This document shows positions 55,426 through 63,600 of a stretch of 64,000 nt of DNA, piece by piece. How positions within the stretch are numbered: position 1 is the first letter of the stretch; every line of letters begins with the position of its first letter. Source of the stretch: Geminicoccaceae bacterium (GTDB lineage Bacteria; Pseudomonadota; Alphaproteobacteria; Geminicoccales; Geminicoccaceae); assembly GCA_028279345.1 (NCBI GenBank), contig JANQNY010000016.1:32207-96206 (forward strand). Reading direction: 5' to 3'. The notes under the pieces are model-generated. The model did not search any database, was not told where the DNA came from, and worked only from the letters and a program-made list of their open reading frames with translations. The translations under genes were made by a program, and so were the position numbers.

Positions 55426-55905
55426 ATGTCCATGAGGCTGCGTCACGCCACGCCGGCCGACCTCCCGCATGTCCTGCGCTTGTTGGAGGCATTCGATGCC
55501 TATCTGAATGGCCTGGACCAAGAAGGCGCCGCGCCACTCGATGCAGCTCGTCTGCCCCGGATCGAGCGACTAGCCTTCAGCGCGGAGCCCGTATGCCAAG
55601 TGCTGCTCGCGGAGCAGGCAGAACACGTCTGCGGCTACATCGCCTACCACTGGGGTGCCTGGTTCGAGGACATGGCGGCGGCGCTCTTCGTGATCGACCT
55701 CTTCGTCGAGCATGAGCATCGGCGCAAGGGTGTCGGCCGAGCGTTGATGACTGAGGCGCGGCGTCTCGCGAGGGCGCGGGGCTGCTCACGCCTGGTCTGG
55801 ACGGTCTGGCGACGCAATCCGCTTGGACAGCGCTTCTACGATGCCCTGGGCGCCGAGGCCTTCGACGAGCTGCGTCTCATGTCGCTAGCCGTGGATGCGC
55901 CCTAG
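55426..55905 (+). CDS. GNAT family N-acetyltransferase
   Basis: 159 residues from an ATG at 55426 with AGGAG upstream. MRLRHATPADLPHVLRLLEAF is the first strand-helix and VEHEHRRKGVGRALMTEA gives the acetyl-CoA loop RRKGVG. RNPLGQRFYDALGAEAF is the C-terminal motif. Similar to small-molecule GNATs of the phosphinothricin or diamine type, but the substrate is unknown. It ends 4 bp inside the convergent M24 gene. Confidence 0.85.
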   Translation: MSMRLRHATPADLPHVLRLLEAFDAYLNGLDQEGAAPLDAARLPRIERLAFSAEPVCQVLLAEQAEHVCGYIAYHWGAWFEDMAAALFVIDLFVEHEHRRKGVGRALMTEARRLARARGCSRLVWTVWRRNPLGQRFYDALGAEAFDELRLMSLAVDAP

Positions 55906-57161
55906 GCGCTTTCGAGCAACGCGTCCTCAAAGGGAAAGCGTGAGAGGAGCTTCGTGCCGGTATCCGTCACCAGCACCTGCTCCTCCAGCTTGACTCCTTC
56001 GGCAGCGCCCGGCTCGCCGATATAGCTCTCGACGCAGAGCGTCATGCCCGCCTCGATCACGCCATCATAGCCGGCGTCCGGAAAGTCCCCCGCGTGGTAG
56101 AGATAGGGATACTCACCGGTCATGCCGCAGCCGTGCGCCGACAGATAGTAGCGGTTGGCGTGGAAGCGCTCGGGGATGTCCCAGGCGCGTGCGGCATACT
56201 CGCGGAACGTAGCGCCGGGGCGCAGCAGCTCCAGATTGTGGTGCACCTGCTCATGCGCGTAGCGATAAAGCTCGCCCTGCGCTTCCGTGGGCCGTCCTGG
56301 CCCGGCGTGAAAGGTCCGCGAAAAGTCGGCGTAGTACCCATAGCAACCGACCACGTCGGTATCGAGGGCGATCAGTTCGTCCGGGGCGATTACCCGCGCG
56401 CTGGCCTCCTGGAACCAAGGGTTGGTGCGTGGGCCCGAGTTCAGGAGCCGCGTTTCGATGTAGTCGCCGTGCTGGGCGATGACCGCCTGGTGCAGCACCG
56501 ACCAGAGCTGCGCTTCCGTCAGGCCCGCTCGGATCGCCGCGCGCAAGCGCTCGACGCCCGCCTCGGTGGCGCGCAAGGACGCCTCGATGCACTTGAGCTC
56601 CTCCGCCGACTTGATCGCCCGCGCGCGCTCCAGCGTCGCCTGGGCATCGACCAGCCGCACGCCCTGCGCCGCCAGGGCCAGAACCGCGCCGGCGTTGTGC
56701 CGCTCGATCCCGACCGGCGCGTCGAGGCCCGCCAGCTCGCGCAGCAAGTCTACCGTCTCTTCTGCCCAGCGGCGCTCGCGCTCGGCGATCTCGGGGCCGG
56801 CGGCGACGTAGCTCGCGGTGAGGGCCGGGCGCACCTCGTCGATCGTCTCGAGGCCATCGGCGAGGTGACCGCAGCCCGTGAATTCGAAGAGGATCGACCG
56901 ATCCTGCGTGAGCACGAGGTAACGCGCCGGCTGATTGCGCTGGCTGAACACCTGCATGTTCCGCGCACCCGTCGCGTAGCGGATGTTGACCGGGTCCGAG
57001 ATGATCAGGGCCGCCACGCCGTCCACGCGCATCCGCTCGCGCACCCGCCCCAGCCGATAGGCGCGCACGGCCTCGAGATCGATCGCGTCGGCGCCCGGAT
57101 CACGGTCGAGCGTGGTGAGCGCCGCGAGGTCCGTCCGTTCCGCGTGCCAATCGATCTCCAT
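55902..57161 (-). CDS. M24 (pita-bread) metalloprotein, DddP-like
   Basis: 419 residues from an ATG at 57161. The creatinase-like N-domain and pita-bread C-domain are complete. Metal-ligand candidates are Asp267, Asp269, Asp279, His343, Glu378 and Glu393. Their spacing (2, 10, 64, 35, 15) equals what I recall for the DMSP lyase DddP, and IETRLLNSGPRTNPWFQE is also shared with it. The residue matching the reported DddP catalytic Asp (six after the His) is Gly349, and no second active-site His of M24 peptidases is visible. DMSP cleavage is therefore doubtful and the substrate is open. The frame also starts 12 codons earlier. Confidence 0.78.
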   Translation of the reverse strand: MEIDWHAERTDLAALTTLDRDPGADAIDLEAVRAYRLGRVRERMRVDGVAALIISDPVNIRYATGARNMQVFSQRNQPARYLVLTQDRSILFEFTGCGHLADGLETIDEVRPALTASYVAAGPEIAERERRWAEETVDLLRELAGLDAPVGIERHNAGAVLALAAQGVRLVDAQATLERARAIKSAEELKCIEASLRATEAGVERLRAAIRAGLTEAQLWSVLHQAVIAQHGDYIETRLLNSGPRTNPWFQEASARVIAPDELIALDTDVVGCYGYYADFSRTFHAGPGRPTEAQGELYRYAHEQVHHNLELLRPGATFREYAARAWDIPERFHANRYYLSAHGCGMTGEYPYLYHAGDFPDAGYDGVIEAGMTLCVESYIGEPGAAEGVKLEEQVLVTDTGTKLLSRFPFEDALLESA

Positions 57162-57225
57162 GCCGACCCTCGTCGCATCGCCGAGGGCGACCCGCAAGGC
57201 GCGCTTGCTGCGTCTGGGCTGATCA

Positions 57226-57240
57226 ACTAAATGATCTAGT
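57226..57240 (+). promoter_or_regulatory. Candidate operator ahead of the Phd-type antitoxin
   Basis: ACTAAATGATCTAGT is a near palindrome (12 of 15 positions symmetric) ending 7 bases before the antitoxin ATG. Phd/YefM antitoxins repress their own operons through short palindromes near the start, so autoregulation is a reasonable inference. The same gap holds the divergent M24 promoter. Confidence 0.35.
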
Positions 57241-57247
57241 CAGAAAT

Positions 57248-57508
57248 ATGACCAATGAGATGGCGATGATCGAAGCGAGCGTCTATGAGGCGAAGACCAG
57301 GCTTTCCGCACTGTTGCAGGCGATGGCCGACGGCGAGGACGTGGTTATCACCAACCGGAACCGGCCGGTGGCGCGGCTCGTGCCCTATGAGCAGCCCAAA
57401 CAGCGGCCCGTCTTCGGCTCGGCGCGCCAAGCGATGCGGCACGCTGGCCTCACGGACGCTGACGTCGCACGCGCGTTGACGAGTGACGATGATCCGCTGG
57501 CTGGCTGA
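57248..57508 (+). CDS. Type II antitoxin, Phd/YefM family
   Basis: 86 residues. SVYEAKTRLSALLQAMADGEDVVITNRNRPVARLVPYE is the Phd/YefM DNA-binding and dimerisation fold. The tail (PKQRPVFGSARQAMRHAGL onward) would wrap the toxin. A second ATG five codons in is possible. The toxin gene begins inside its last 20 bases. Confidence 0.88.
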   Translation: MTNEMAMIEASVYEAKTRLSALLQAMADGEDVVITNRNRPVARLVPYEQPKQRPVFGSARQAMRHAGLTDADVARALTSDDDPLAG

Positions 57509-57890
57509 CGCGCCGGCGCTCGCCGGCTTCTACACGGGTGCCGCCGACTTCCCGCACCGCGTGCGGTCGATCCTCGAGGACGAGACGCAGCGGGTGGGGG
57601 TGCTCGCGACCACCGTCATGCAGCTTGCCCGGCTCGTCGCCGAGGGGCGGCTGCCCGCCTTGACGGGGCCAGAGGACGCAAGCCTAACGGCGATGCTCAA
57701 GGCGCAGGGTTTCGCGCTCGTGCCGCTCGACGCCGATGTCGCCGAGCAGGCAGCGAACCTACCGCCGCTGCATGGCGACCTCTTCGACCGCGCGCTCGTC
57801 GCCTCGGCGCAGCGCACCGGGGCAATCGTGCTGACCAACAAGGCGGCCATCGCGGCCTATGCTGTCCCGTGCCTCTGGACGGACGGGTAG
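57489..57890 (+). CDS. PIN-like toxin partner with altered active site
   Basis: Position and fold pattern match PIN-domain RNase toxins. 133 residues from an ATG at 57489 (a GTG at 57483 is also possible), overlapping the antitoxin by 20 bp. LADAPALAGFYTG aligns with the PIN LLDTHALIWWL start (Asp7), and HGDLFDRALVASAQ with the HRDPFDRLLIAQA block (Asp97). The second acidic position, normally Glu in WEIAIK, is Gln45 in MQLARLV, and the last Asp (LVTAD) is Asn117 in VLTN. Two of four metal-binding acids are thus gone, suggesting weak or no nuclease activity. Confidence 0.7.
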   Translation: MIRWLADAPALAGFYTGAADFPHRVRSILEDETQRVGVLATTVMQLARLVAEGRLPALTGPEDASLTAMLKAQGFALVPLDADVAEQAANLPPLHGDLFDRALVASAQRTGAIVLTNKAAIAAYAVPCLWTDG

Positions 57891-57900
57891 GAGAGGGCTC

Positions 57901-58329
57901 GTGGATACCGCCGCCATCCTACAGCTCGTGTTCGAGCGATTCGCGGCCTCGCAGACGCTCTGGAACCTCTACATCACCGTTGTGCTTGGCATGGTCGGGT
58001 TTGCGGCGGCAGCGGCGCAGGCATTGGCGCCGCGCTGGATCAGGGCGGTCGTGGCCTGCGCCTTCCTCGCCTTCGCGTTGGTGAACCTCAGGACGCTCGC
58101 CGCCGTCCACGACCAGCGCACGCACCTGATCGCGCTCGCTGAGGCGCGGGCCGAGCCCGCCGATGGCGCCGCCGTGGCGGCCGTCATCGCCTCCGCCCAA
58201 CCGCCCGAGACCTGGCAGCTCACAAGCTTCCATCTCGCGATCGACGTCGCCGTCGTGGCTCTGATCTGGGCGATTCCCGCCTACCGGCGCGCAGGTGCTG
58301 AGACCGCCGCCAACGATCAGGCCCAGTGA
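57901..58329 (+). CDS. Hypothetical small membrane protein
   Basis: 142 residues from a GTG at 57901 with AGGAG about 7 bases upstream; the frame opens earlier but over the toxin gene. Three hydrophobic helices (about 20-40, 45-65 and 110-130) alternate with short loops, and a soluble alanine-rich loop separates spans two and three. No family recognised. It follows the toxin gene by 10 bp, so it may share its transcript. Confidence 0.6.
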   Translation: MDTAAILQLVFERFAASQTLWNLYITVVLGMVGFAAAAAQALAPRWIRAVVACAFLAFALVNLRTLAAVHDQRTHLIALAEARAEPADGAAVAAVIASAQPPETWQLTSFHLAIDVAVVALIWAIPAYRRAGAETAANDQAQ

Positions 58330-58479
58330 TCTCTCTCACAGTCGCAGGCGGCGGACCATGTTCCTGTCGTTTCCATGAACGGGTGGCGCGCGCTGAATGC
58401 TCGTTGCGCCAACATCGGGGCCGCGGAGGAGACCACGAAGGTTTCGCATGCGCGGCGATTTGAGGGGTGGGGCGTACGT

Positions 58480-59142
58480 ATGAAGAAACAGCGTTTGAGC
58501 ACCATGACACAGCGGGTGGCCGTTGTCCTTGGAGTGGCACCGCTGCTTGCCATGTGCTCGCACGGGCGGCCCATCCAGCCGCAGATCTTCAGCCTCAACT
58601 ACCGGGTCATCGACTTCGATGACCAGTTCGACCGTCCGGCCGGCTATCCGACCCGCGAGGCCCTGCTCGCAGTGATCGAAAGTGGCCAGCGAGACGTCGA
58701 TGACTTCTTGAGCGACGACCCGTGCAACTTCACCGCCAGCTTTGCGGAACCGGACCCGCCCGACGTCGTCGTGAACGGCAGGCCGGAGCGGAGCGGGTTC
58801 AACGTCACGGTCAACGATGTCAACGCGGTGAACATCGCCGGCACCAACCCGGCCGGCTGCCCGGAGGTGGTTGAGTTCCAGTTCCAACTGGGCGGCCCGT
58901 CCGAGTTGCTGGACGTGGGCGATACGACCAACCGGACCGGGCTCATGATCACCACCGCCGGCACGCCACCCGCCGTCGACCCGCAATGGAGCACGACCAA
59001 CGGCTTCTTCGAGGCCACGCTCGACACGTTCGAGCGGCGCGCCGGCTACACCGTCGGGGAGCTGCAAGTCGTCGCCGCCCGCACCGACACGGGCTCCAAC
59101 ACCCTGCTCATCGCCGAGGGCGCCTACGCCGTCAGGCCCTGA
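58480..59142 (+). CDS. Hypothetical secreted protein
   Basis: 220 residues from an ATG at 58480. The N-terminus (MKKQRLSTMTQRVAVVLGV) is a Sec-type signal ending in LLAMC, which resembles a lipobox but has Met at -1, so lipidation is doubtful. The rest is extracellular in character, with strand-rich segments (NYRVIDFDDQFDRP, RSGFNVTVNDVNAVNI, EFQFQLGGPSELLDVGDTT). No family recognised. The spacing to the preceding gene is 150 bp. Confidence 0.55.
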   Translation: MKKQRLSTMTQRVAVVLGVAPLLAMCSHGRPIQPQIFSLNYRVIDFDDQFDRPAGYPTREALLAVIESGQRDVDDFLSDDPCNFTASFAEPDPPDVVVNGRPERSGFNVTVNDVNAVNIAGTNPAGCPEVVEFQFQLGGPSELLDVGDTTNRTGLMITTAGTPPAVDPQWSTTNGFFEATLDTFERRAGYTVGELQVVAARTDTGSNTLLIAEGAYAVRP

Positions 59143-59152
59143 GGGCCCGGCC

Positions 59153-59587
59153 TCACGCCGCCCGGCGCCGCGTGGTCACGACCAGCTCGACGCCGAAGCT
59201 TCTCAGGACGCGTTCGAGGCGGTCCATCTTGGTCGGGTGGTCGAGGTCGAGCAGGCGGCGGGCCTCGGTGTCGGGGATGGCGAGCCGGCGGGCGAGGGCC
59301 ATTTTGGTGAGTCCCGCGCTGCGCACCTCCTCGTAGAGCGCGAGCTTGGCGGCAACGCGCACCGGCACCGCCACGAGCGGCCGCCCCTCGTCGGCACTGG
59401 GCACGGGCAAGGGCTCGCCCGCATCGACGTAGAGGCTCAGCGCTACGACGAGCGCGTCCTCGGCCTGCTCGAGCGCATCCTCGCGGTCGGCGCCTTGGGT
59501 GTGGACCTCGGGCACGTCCGGAAAGCGCACGACGAACCCGCCCGCCTCGTCGTCGGGCTCCAAGGTGACGGGATAGGCGTAGTGCAT
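59153..59587 (-). CDS. hicB: HicB-type antitoxin with C-terminal HTH
   Basis: 144 residues. The degenerate RNase H-like HicB domain is DDEAGGFVVRFPDVPEVHTQGADREDALEQAEDALV (about 11-46), followed by a linker and an XRE-type helix-turn-helix (MALARRLAIPDTEARRLLDL). It would bind HicA and repress the operon. It starts 1 bp after the hicA stop, and the hicA upstream has an amber codon, so this antitoxin may be an orphan now. Confidence 0.85.
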   Translation of the reverse strand: MHYAYPVTLEPDDEAGGFVVRFPDVPEVHTQGADREDALEQAEDALVVALSLYVDAGEPLPVPSADEGRPLVAVPVRVAAKLALYEEVRSAGLTKMALARRLAIPDTEARRLLDLDHPTKMDRLERVLRSFGVELVVTTRRRAA

Positions 59588-59588
59588 C

Positions 59589-59795
59589 TCAGAAGCCCTC
59601 CTCGTCGACGTCGAGCTGACGCAGGATGCCCCGGAGCGTGCCGCGCTTGAGCTCGCCTTGCGGAACGATCGTCCGCCGCTAGCCCAGACTGACCACGGCG
59701 TGACTGCCCTTGCCGCGGCTTGTGTCGACGTCGAGCACCAAGCCCCGTGCCCGCGCCACCCGCCGCAGCCGGCGAAGAAGCTCGTCACGGGTCAT
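59589..59795 (-). pseudogene. hicA: HicA-type mRNA interferase toxin, interrupted by an amber codon
   Basis: The minus-strand frame from an ATG at 59795 to a stop at 59589 encodes a 68-residue HicA (MTRDELLRRLRRVARA; GKGSHAVVSLG; RRTIVPQGELKRGTLRGILRQLDVDEEGF). Codon 39 (59679-59681) is TAG, where a sense codon is expected just before the RRTIVP block. The catalytic histidine of GKGSH lies before the stop, but the C-terminal half of the dsRBD-like fold is lost, so function is unlikely. Gene order hicA-hicB is standard. Confidence 0.85.
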
Positions 59796-59911
59796 ACCCG
59801 ATCATCTGTCACAGGAGGCTGAGAGGCAACACATTTTTGTGTAGCGATACCCAACTCGGGCCAGCGGCTGCTTAAGCGAGTCGACGATGAGGCGGGAGCG
59901 GGCTGCGCCGT

Positions 59912-59935
59912 GTTACGCTGTCAGCCCAGCGTAAC
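59912..59935. repeat. Perfect 9-bp inverted repeat between the DUF6680 gene and hicA
   Basis: GTTACGCTG and CAGCGTAAC flank the spacer TCAGCC. It lies 24 bases after the DUF6680-like stop and about 117 bases upstream of hicA. It could be a 3' end hairpin for the upstream gene (without U-tract) or an operator for hicAB. Confidence 0.6.
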
Positions 59936-59958
59936 GTCTCCACCAAATAGCCTCCCAC

Positions 59959-60549
59959 TCATTTCGCAGGCCGGCGCGAGCTTGGAGCCAACTCCGCCAG
60001 AAGTGGGAGCCCCGGTTCGCTCGGTGCGACCTCGGGCTCCAGGCGTACCAGCAGAGATATGCGCCCTTCCAACAAGGCTCTAAGACCACGTCTGATCACA
60101 TGTTGGTCCGTTTCAATTTCCCCGTGCATTTGCGGATGGTATATTCCATTTTTTATTTGAGCCTTGTCGAAGTCATAACCTAAACATAAACCCATCTTGT
60201 ACAAAAGCTCCACTAGCAGATCAACTCGCTTCACACCCCATTGTTCAACAGGGTACTCTTTGTCGCCGAGATGATCTAAGTAAGCCTTCCATGCATGCCT
60301 GACATCACGCTCTTGAGGCCGAAGTCCGTTGAATTCGATATCGATCGCATTGAGTGCCTCAATGTGAGCAGGTGAGAGATTAGTAGCTCTTGTGGACATC
60401 AATGTGCTGAAGACGGCAATCTTTCGGTCTCTAACTTCTTTTTGTAAGTCCATTTGTCGGGTGATACGTACAGCCAAGATCGGCCCAGAAATAACCGCAA
60501 TTACCATAATCATGTTAATAGACAATAACAAGACCTCAGAAGCCGTCAT
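59959..60549 (-). CDS. DUF6680-like membrane-anchored protein
   Basis: 196 residues. One N-terminal membrane helix (VLLLSINMIMVIAVISGPILAV) is followed by a basic helix (RITRQMDLQKEVRDRKIAVF) and FSTLMSTRATNLSPAHIEALNAIDIEF, RHAWKAYLDHL and GYDFDKAQIKNGIYHPQMHGE, which match the DUF6680 pattern as I recall it. The C-terminal 25 residues are variable. The gene is AT-richer than its surroundings (about 60070-60540), which suggests acquisition. Function unknown. Confidence 0.7.
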   Translation of the reverse strand: MTASEVLLLSINMIMVIAVISGPILAVRITRQMDLQKEVRDRKIAVFSTLMSTRATNLSPAHIEALNAIDIEFNGLRPQERDVRHAWKAYLDHLGDKEYPVEQWGVKRVDLLVELLYKMGLCLGYDFDKAQIKNGIYHPQMHGEIETDQHVIRRGLRALLEGRISLLVRLEPEVAPSEPGLPLLAELAPSSRRPAK

Positions 60550-60623
60550 TCGACTTGCCTCGTATTGTGGGGCAAAGTGTCAGTGGATTACGTCCGTGCG
60601 GTTTGGTTAAACAATCCCGCATT

Positions 60624-63600
60624 CTAACTACACCCCGTCGTGCTCCCACAACTATCGCACTTCAGGCACGTCCCATTCCGCACAAGGGTAAAGTTCCCAC
60701 AAGTATCGCACGGGTCGCCTTCATAGCCTTTCATGCGGGCGAGGGTTGCCTGCTCGAGGCGGCGGTCGGCGTCGCCGGAGGCGGGCTCGTAGGTGAGGCC
60801 GCTGTCGGCGAAGTGCGCCGCACCGGCGGTGCTGCCGGTGCGCTTGGGCTCGGGCTGGTCTTCGCCGTGGGCACCGTCGCGGCCGCCCGAGAGCAGGCGG
60901 AAATTGCCGCGCACATAGCCCGTGGAGGTGAAGAGCGCGAGCTGCTTCGCGGCATCGCGGTCGTCGTCGCCCAGCTCGCCCTCGGTCGTGCCGCCACCCA
61001 GCGAGTCGTAGCGCAGCTCGTGCGGGTCGACATTGGCGAGGTCCGTGCGGTCGAGATAGGAGATGGCCAGCTCACGGAAGATGTAGTCGATCACCGAGGT
61101 CGCCATCTTGATCGTGTCGTTGCCCTGCACCGGGCCCGACGGATCGAAACGGACGTAGGAGAACGATTCGACGAACTCCTCCAGGGGCACGCCGTATTGG
61201 AGGCCCACCGAGACCGCCATGGCAAAGGAGTTCATCAGCGAGCGGAAGGCGGCACCCTCCTTGTGCATGTCGACGAAGATCTCGCCGAGCGTGCCGTCCT
61301 CGTACTCGCCGGTCCTGAGATAGACCTTGTGGCCGCCCACGACCGCCTTCTGGGTGTAGCCCTTGCGGCGGTTGGGGAGCTTTTTCCGCTCGGTGATGAT
61401 GCGCTCGACCAGGCGTTCGGTGACCTGCACGACCTGCGCCGTCTGCGGCCGCTCCTCCTCCTCGTCATCGTCGTCGTCACCGAGGACGAGGGCCTGCAAG
61501 GGCTGGGAGAGCTTGGAGCCGTCGCGGTAGAGCGCCATCGCCTTGAGGCCCAGCTTCCAGGCCTCGAGATAGGCGTCCTTGCAGTCCTCGACGGTCGCCT
61601 GGCGCGGCATGTTGATGGTCTTGGAGATCGCACCCGAGATGAAGGGCTGGGCGGCCGCCATCATCTTGATGTGGCTCGAGCTGGAGAGATAGCGCCGGCC
61701 GATGCGCCCGCAGGGATTGGCGCAGTCGAAGACGGGCAGGTGCTCGTCCTTGAGGTGCGGGGCACCCTCGACCGTCATCGTCCCGCAGCAGTGCGCATTG
61801 GCCTCTTCGATCTGCGCCCGCGAGAAGCCCAGCTCCTTGAGCATGTCGAAGCCGGGATGATTGAGCTGCGCGTCCGTGAAACCAAGCACTTGGCGGCAGA
61901 AGGCGTCGCCGAAGGTGAAGCGATTGAAGACGTACTTGATGTCGAAGGCCGCAGGCAGCGCAGCTTCGAGCTTCACCAGAGCTTCGTCGGTGAACCCTCT
62001 GGCGCGCAAGGCTTCGTGGTCGATGCCGGGCGCACCATCGAGGGTGCCGTAGCCGACGGCATAGCGGACGACAGCCTCGATCTCGTCCGGGTCGTAGCCG
62101 AGCGTGGCGAGCGCATCCGGCACCATGCGGTTGATGATCTTGAAGTAGCCGCCGCCGGCGAGCTTCTTGAACTTCACCAGCGCGAAGTCGGGCTCGATGC
62201 CGGTGGTGTCGCAGTCCATGACGAGGCCGATCGTGCCGGTGGGCGCGATCACCGAGACCTGGGCGTTGCGGATGCCGTGCTTGTCCGCGAGCTCGAGTGC
62301 GCGGTCCCAAGACGCCTGGGCCGCCTTGGCCAGCTCCGGGAACGGGCAGTTGGCCTCGTCGAGCTCGACGGGCTTGGTGTGGAGCTGCTCATAGCCGGAC
62401 TTGGCACCATGCGCCGCGCGGCGATGGTTGCGGATGACGCGGAGCGTCGCCTCCTGGTTGTCGTCATAGCCCGGGAACGGACCCAGCTCACCGGCCATCT
62501 CGCCGGAGGCGGCATAGGCCGTACCGGTCATGATGGCGGTCAAGGCACCGGCGAGTGCCCGGCCCTCGTCGCTGTCGTAGGAGAGGCCCAACGACATCAG
62601 GAGCCCGCCGAGATTGGCATAGCCCAGGCCGAGCGTCCGGTAACGGTAGGAAAGCTCGGCGATCTTGGCCGCCGGGAACTGCGCCATCAGCACCGAGATC
62701 TCGAGCACGATGGTCCAGAGTCTGACGGCGTGCATGTAGCGCTCGAGGTCGAAGCCGTGGGTGGTGCGGAAGGCCATCAGGTTCAACGACGCGAGATTGC
62801 AGGCCGTGTCGTCGAGGAACATGTACTCGGAGCAGGGGTTGGACGCGTGGATGCGCCCGCCCGCGGGGCAGGTGTGCCAGTCGTTGATGGTGGTGTCGAA
62901 CTGGATGCCCGGATCGGCCGAGGCCCAGGCGGCGTAGGCGATGCTGTCCCAGAGTTCGCGGGCCTTGAGCGTCTTCGCGACCTTGCCGTTGGTGCGTTGG
63001 ACGAGCTTCCACTCACCATTGCCGACGACGCGGTTGAGGAAGTCGTCGGTGACGCGGATCGAGTTGTTCGAGTTCTGCCCGGAGACCGTCAGGTAGGCGT
63101 CGCTGTCCCAGTCGGTGCTGTAGGTCGGCACCTCGAGTTCGGTGAAGCCCTGGCGTGCATAGAGGATTGCCGTCTGCAGCGCCGCCTCGGGGAGCATCAC
63201 CTTGCGTGCCGCCTTGATGGCGCGGCGCAGATCGGGGTTGCGCGTGGGCTCGAAGCGGTCGTCACCGTCGGCGACGCCCTCGTGGCAGGCCTTGAGGACG
63301 GCGTTCAGGTGCTGGGCGAGCAGCTTGGAGCCGGCGACCAGGGCCGCCACCTTCTGCTCTTCTATCGCCTTCCACGAGACGAAATCCTCGATGTCGGGGT
63401 GGTCCGCGTCGACCACCACCATCTTGGCGGCGCGGCGGGTGGTCCCGCCCGACTTGATGGCACCCGCGGCGCGGTCGCCGATCTTCAGGAAGGACATCAG
63501 CCCTGACGACCTGCCGCCACCCGAAAGCGGCTCGTTCTCGCCCCTGAGGTTCGAGAAGTTGGTGCCCGTGCCGGAACCGTATTTGAAGAGGCGCGCCTCG

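Noticed and set aside
60555..63506. 983-codon open frame on the plus strand opposite nrdJ
   Set aside because: It is the antisense of a highly conserved gene in high-GC DNA. The translation is rich in Arg, Gly, Val and Glu with no domain, and has no ribosome site.
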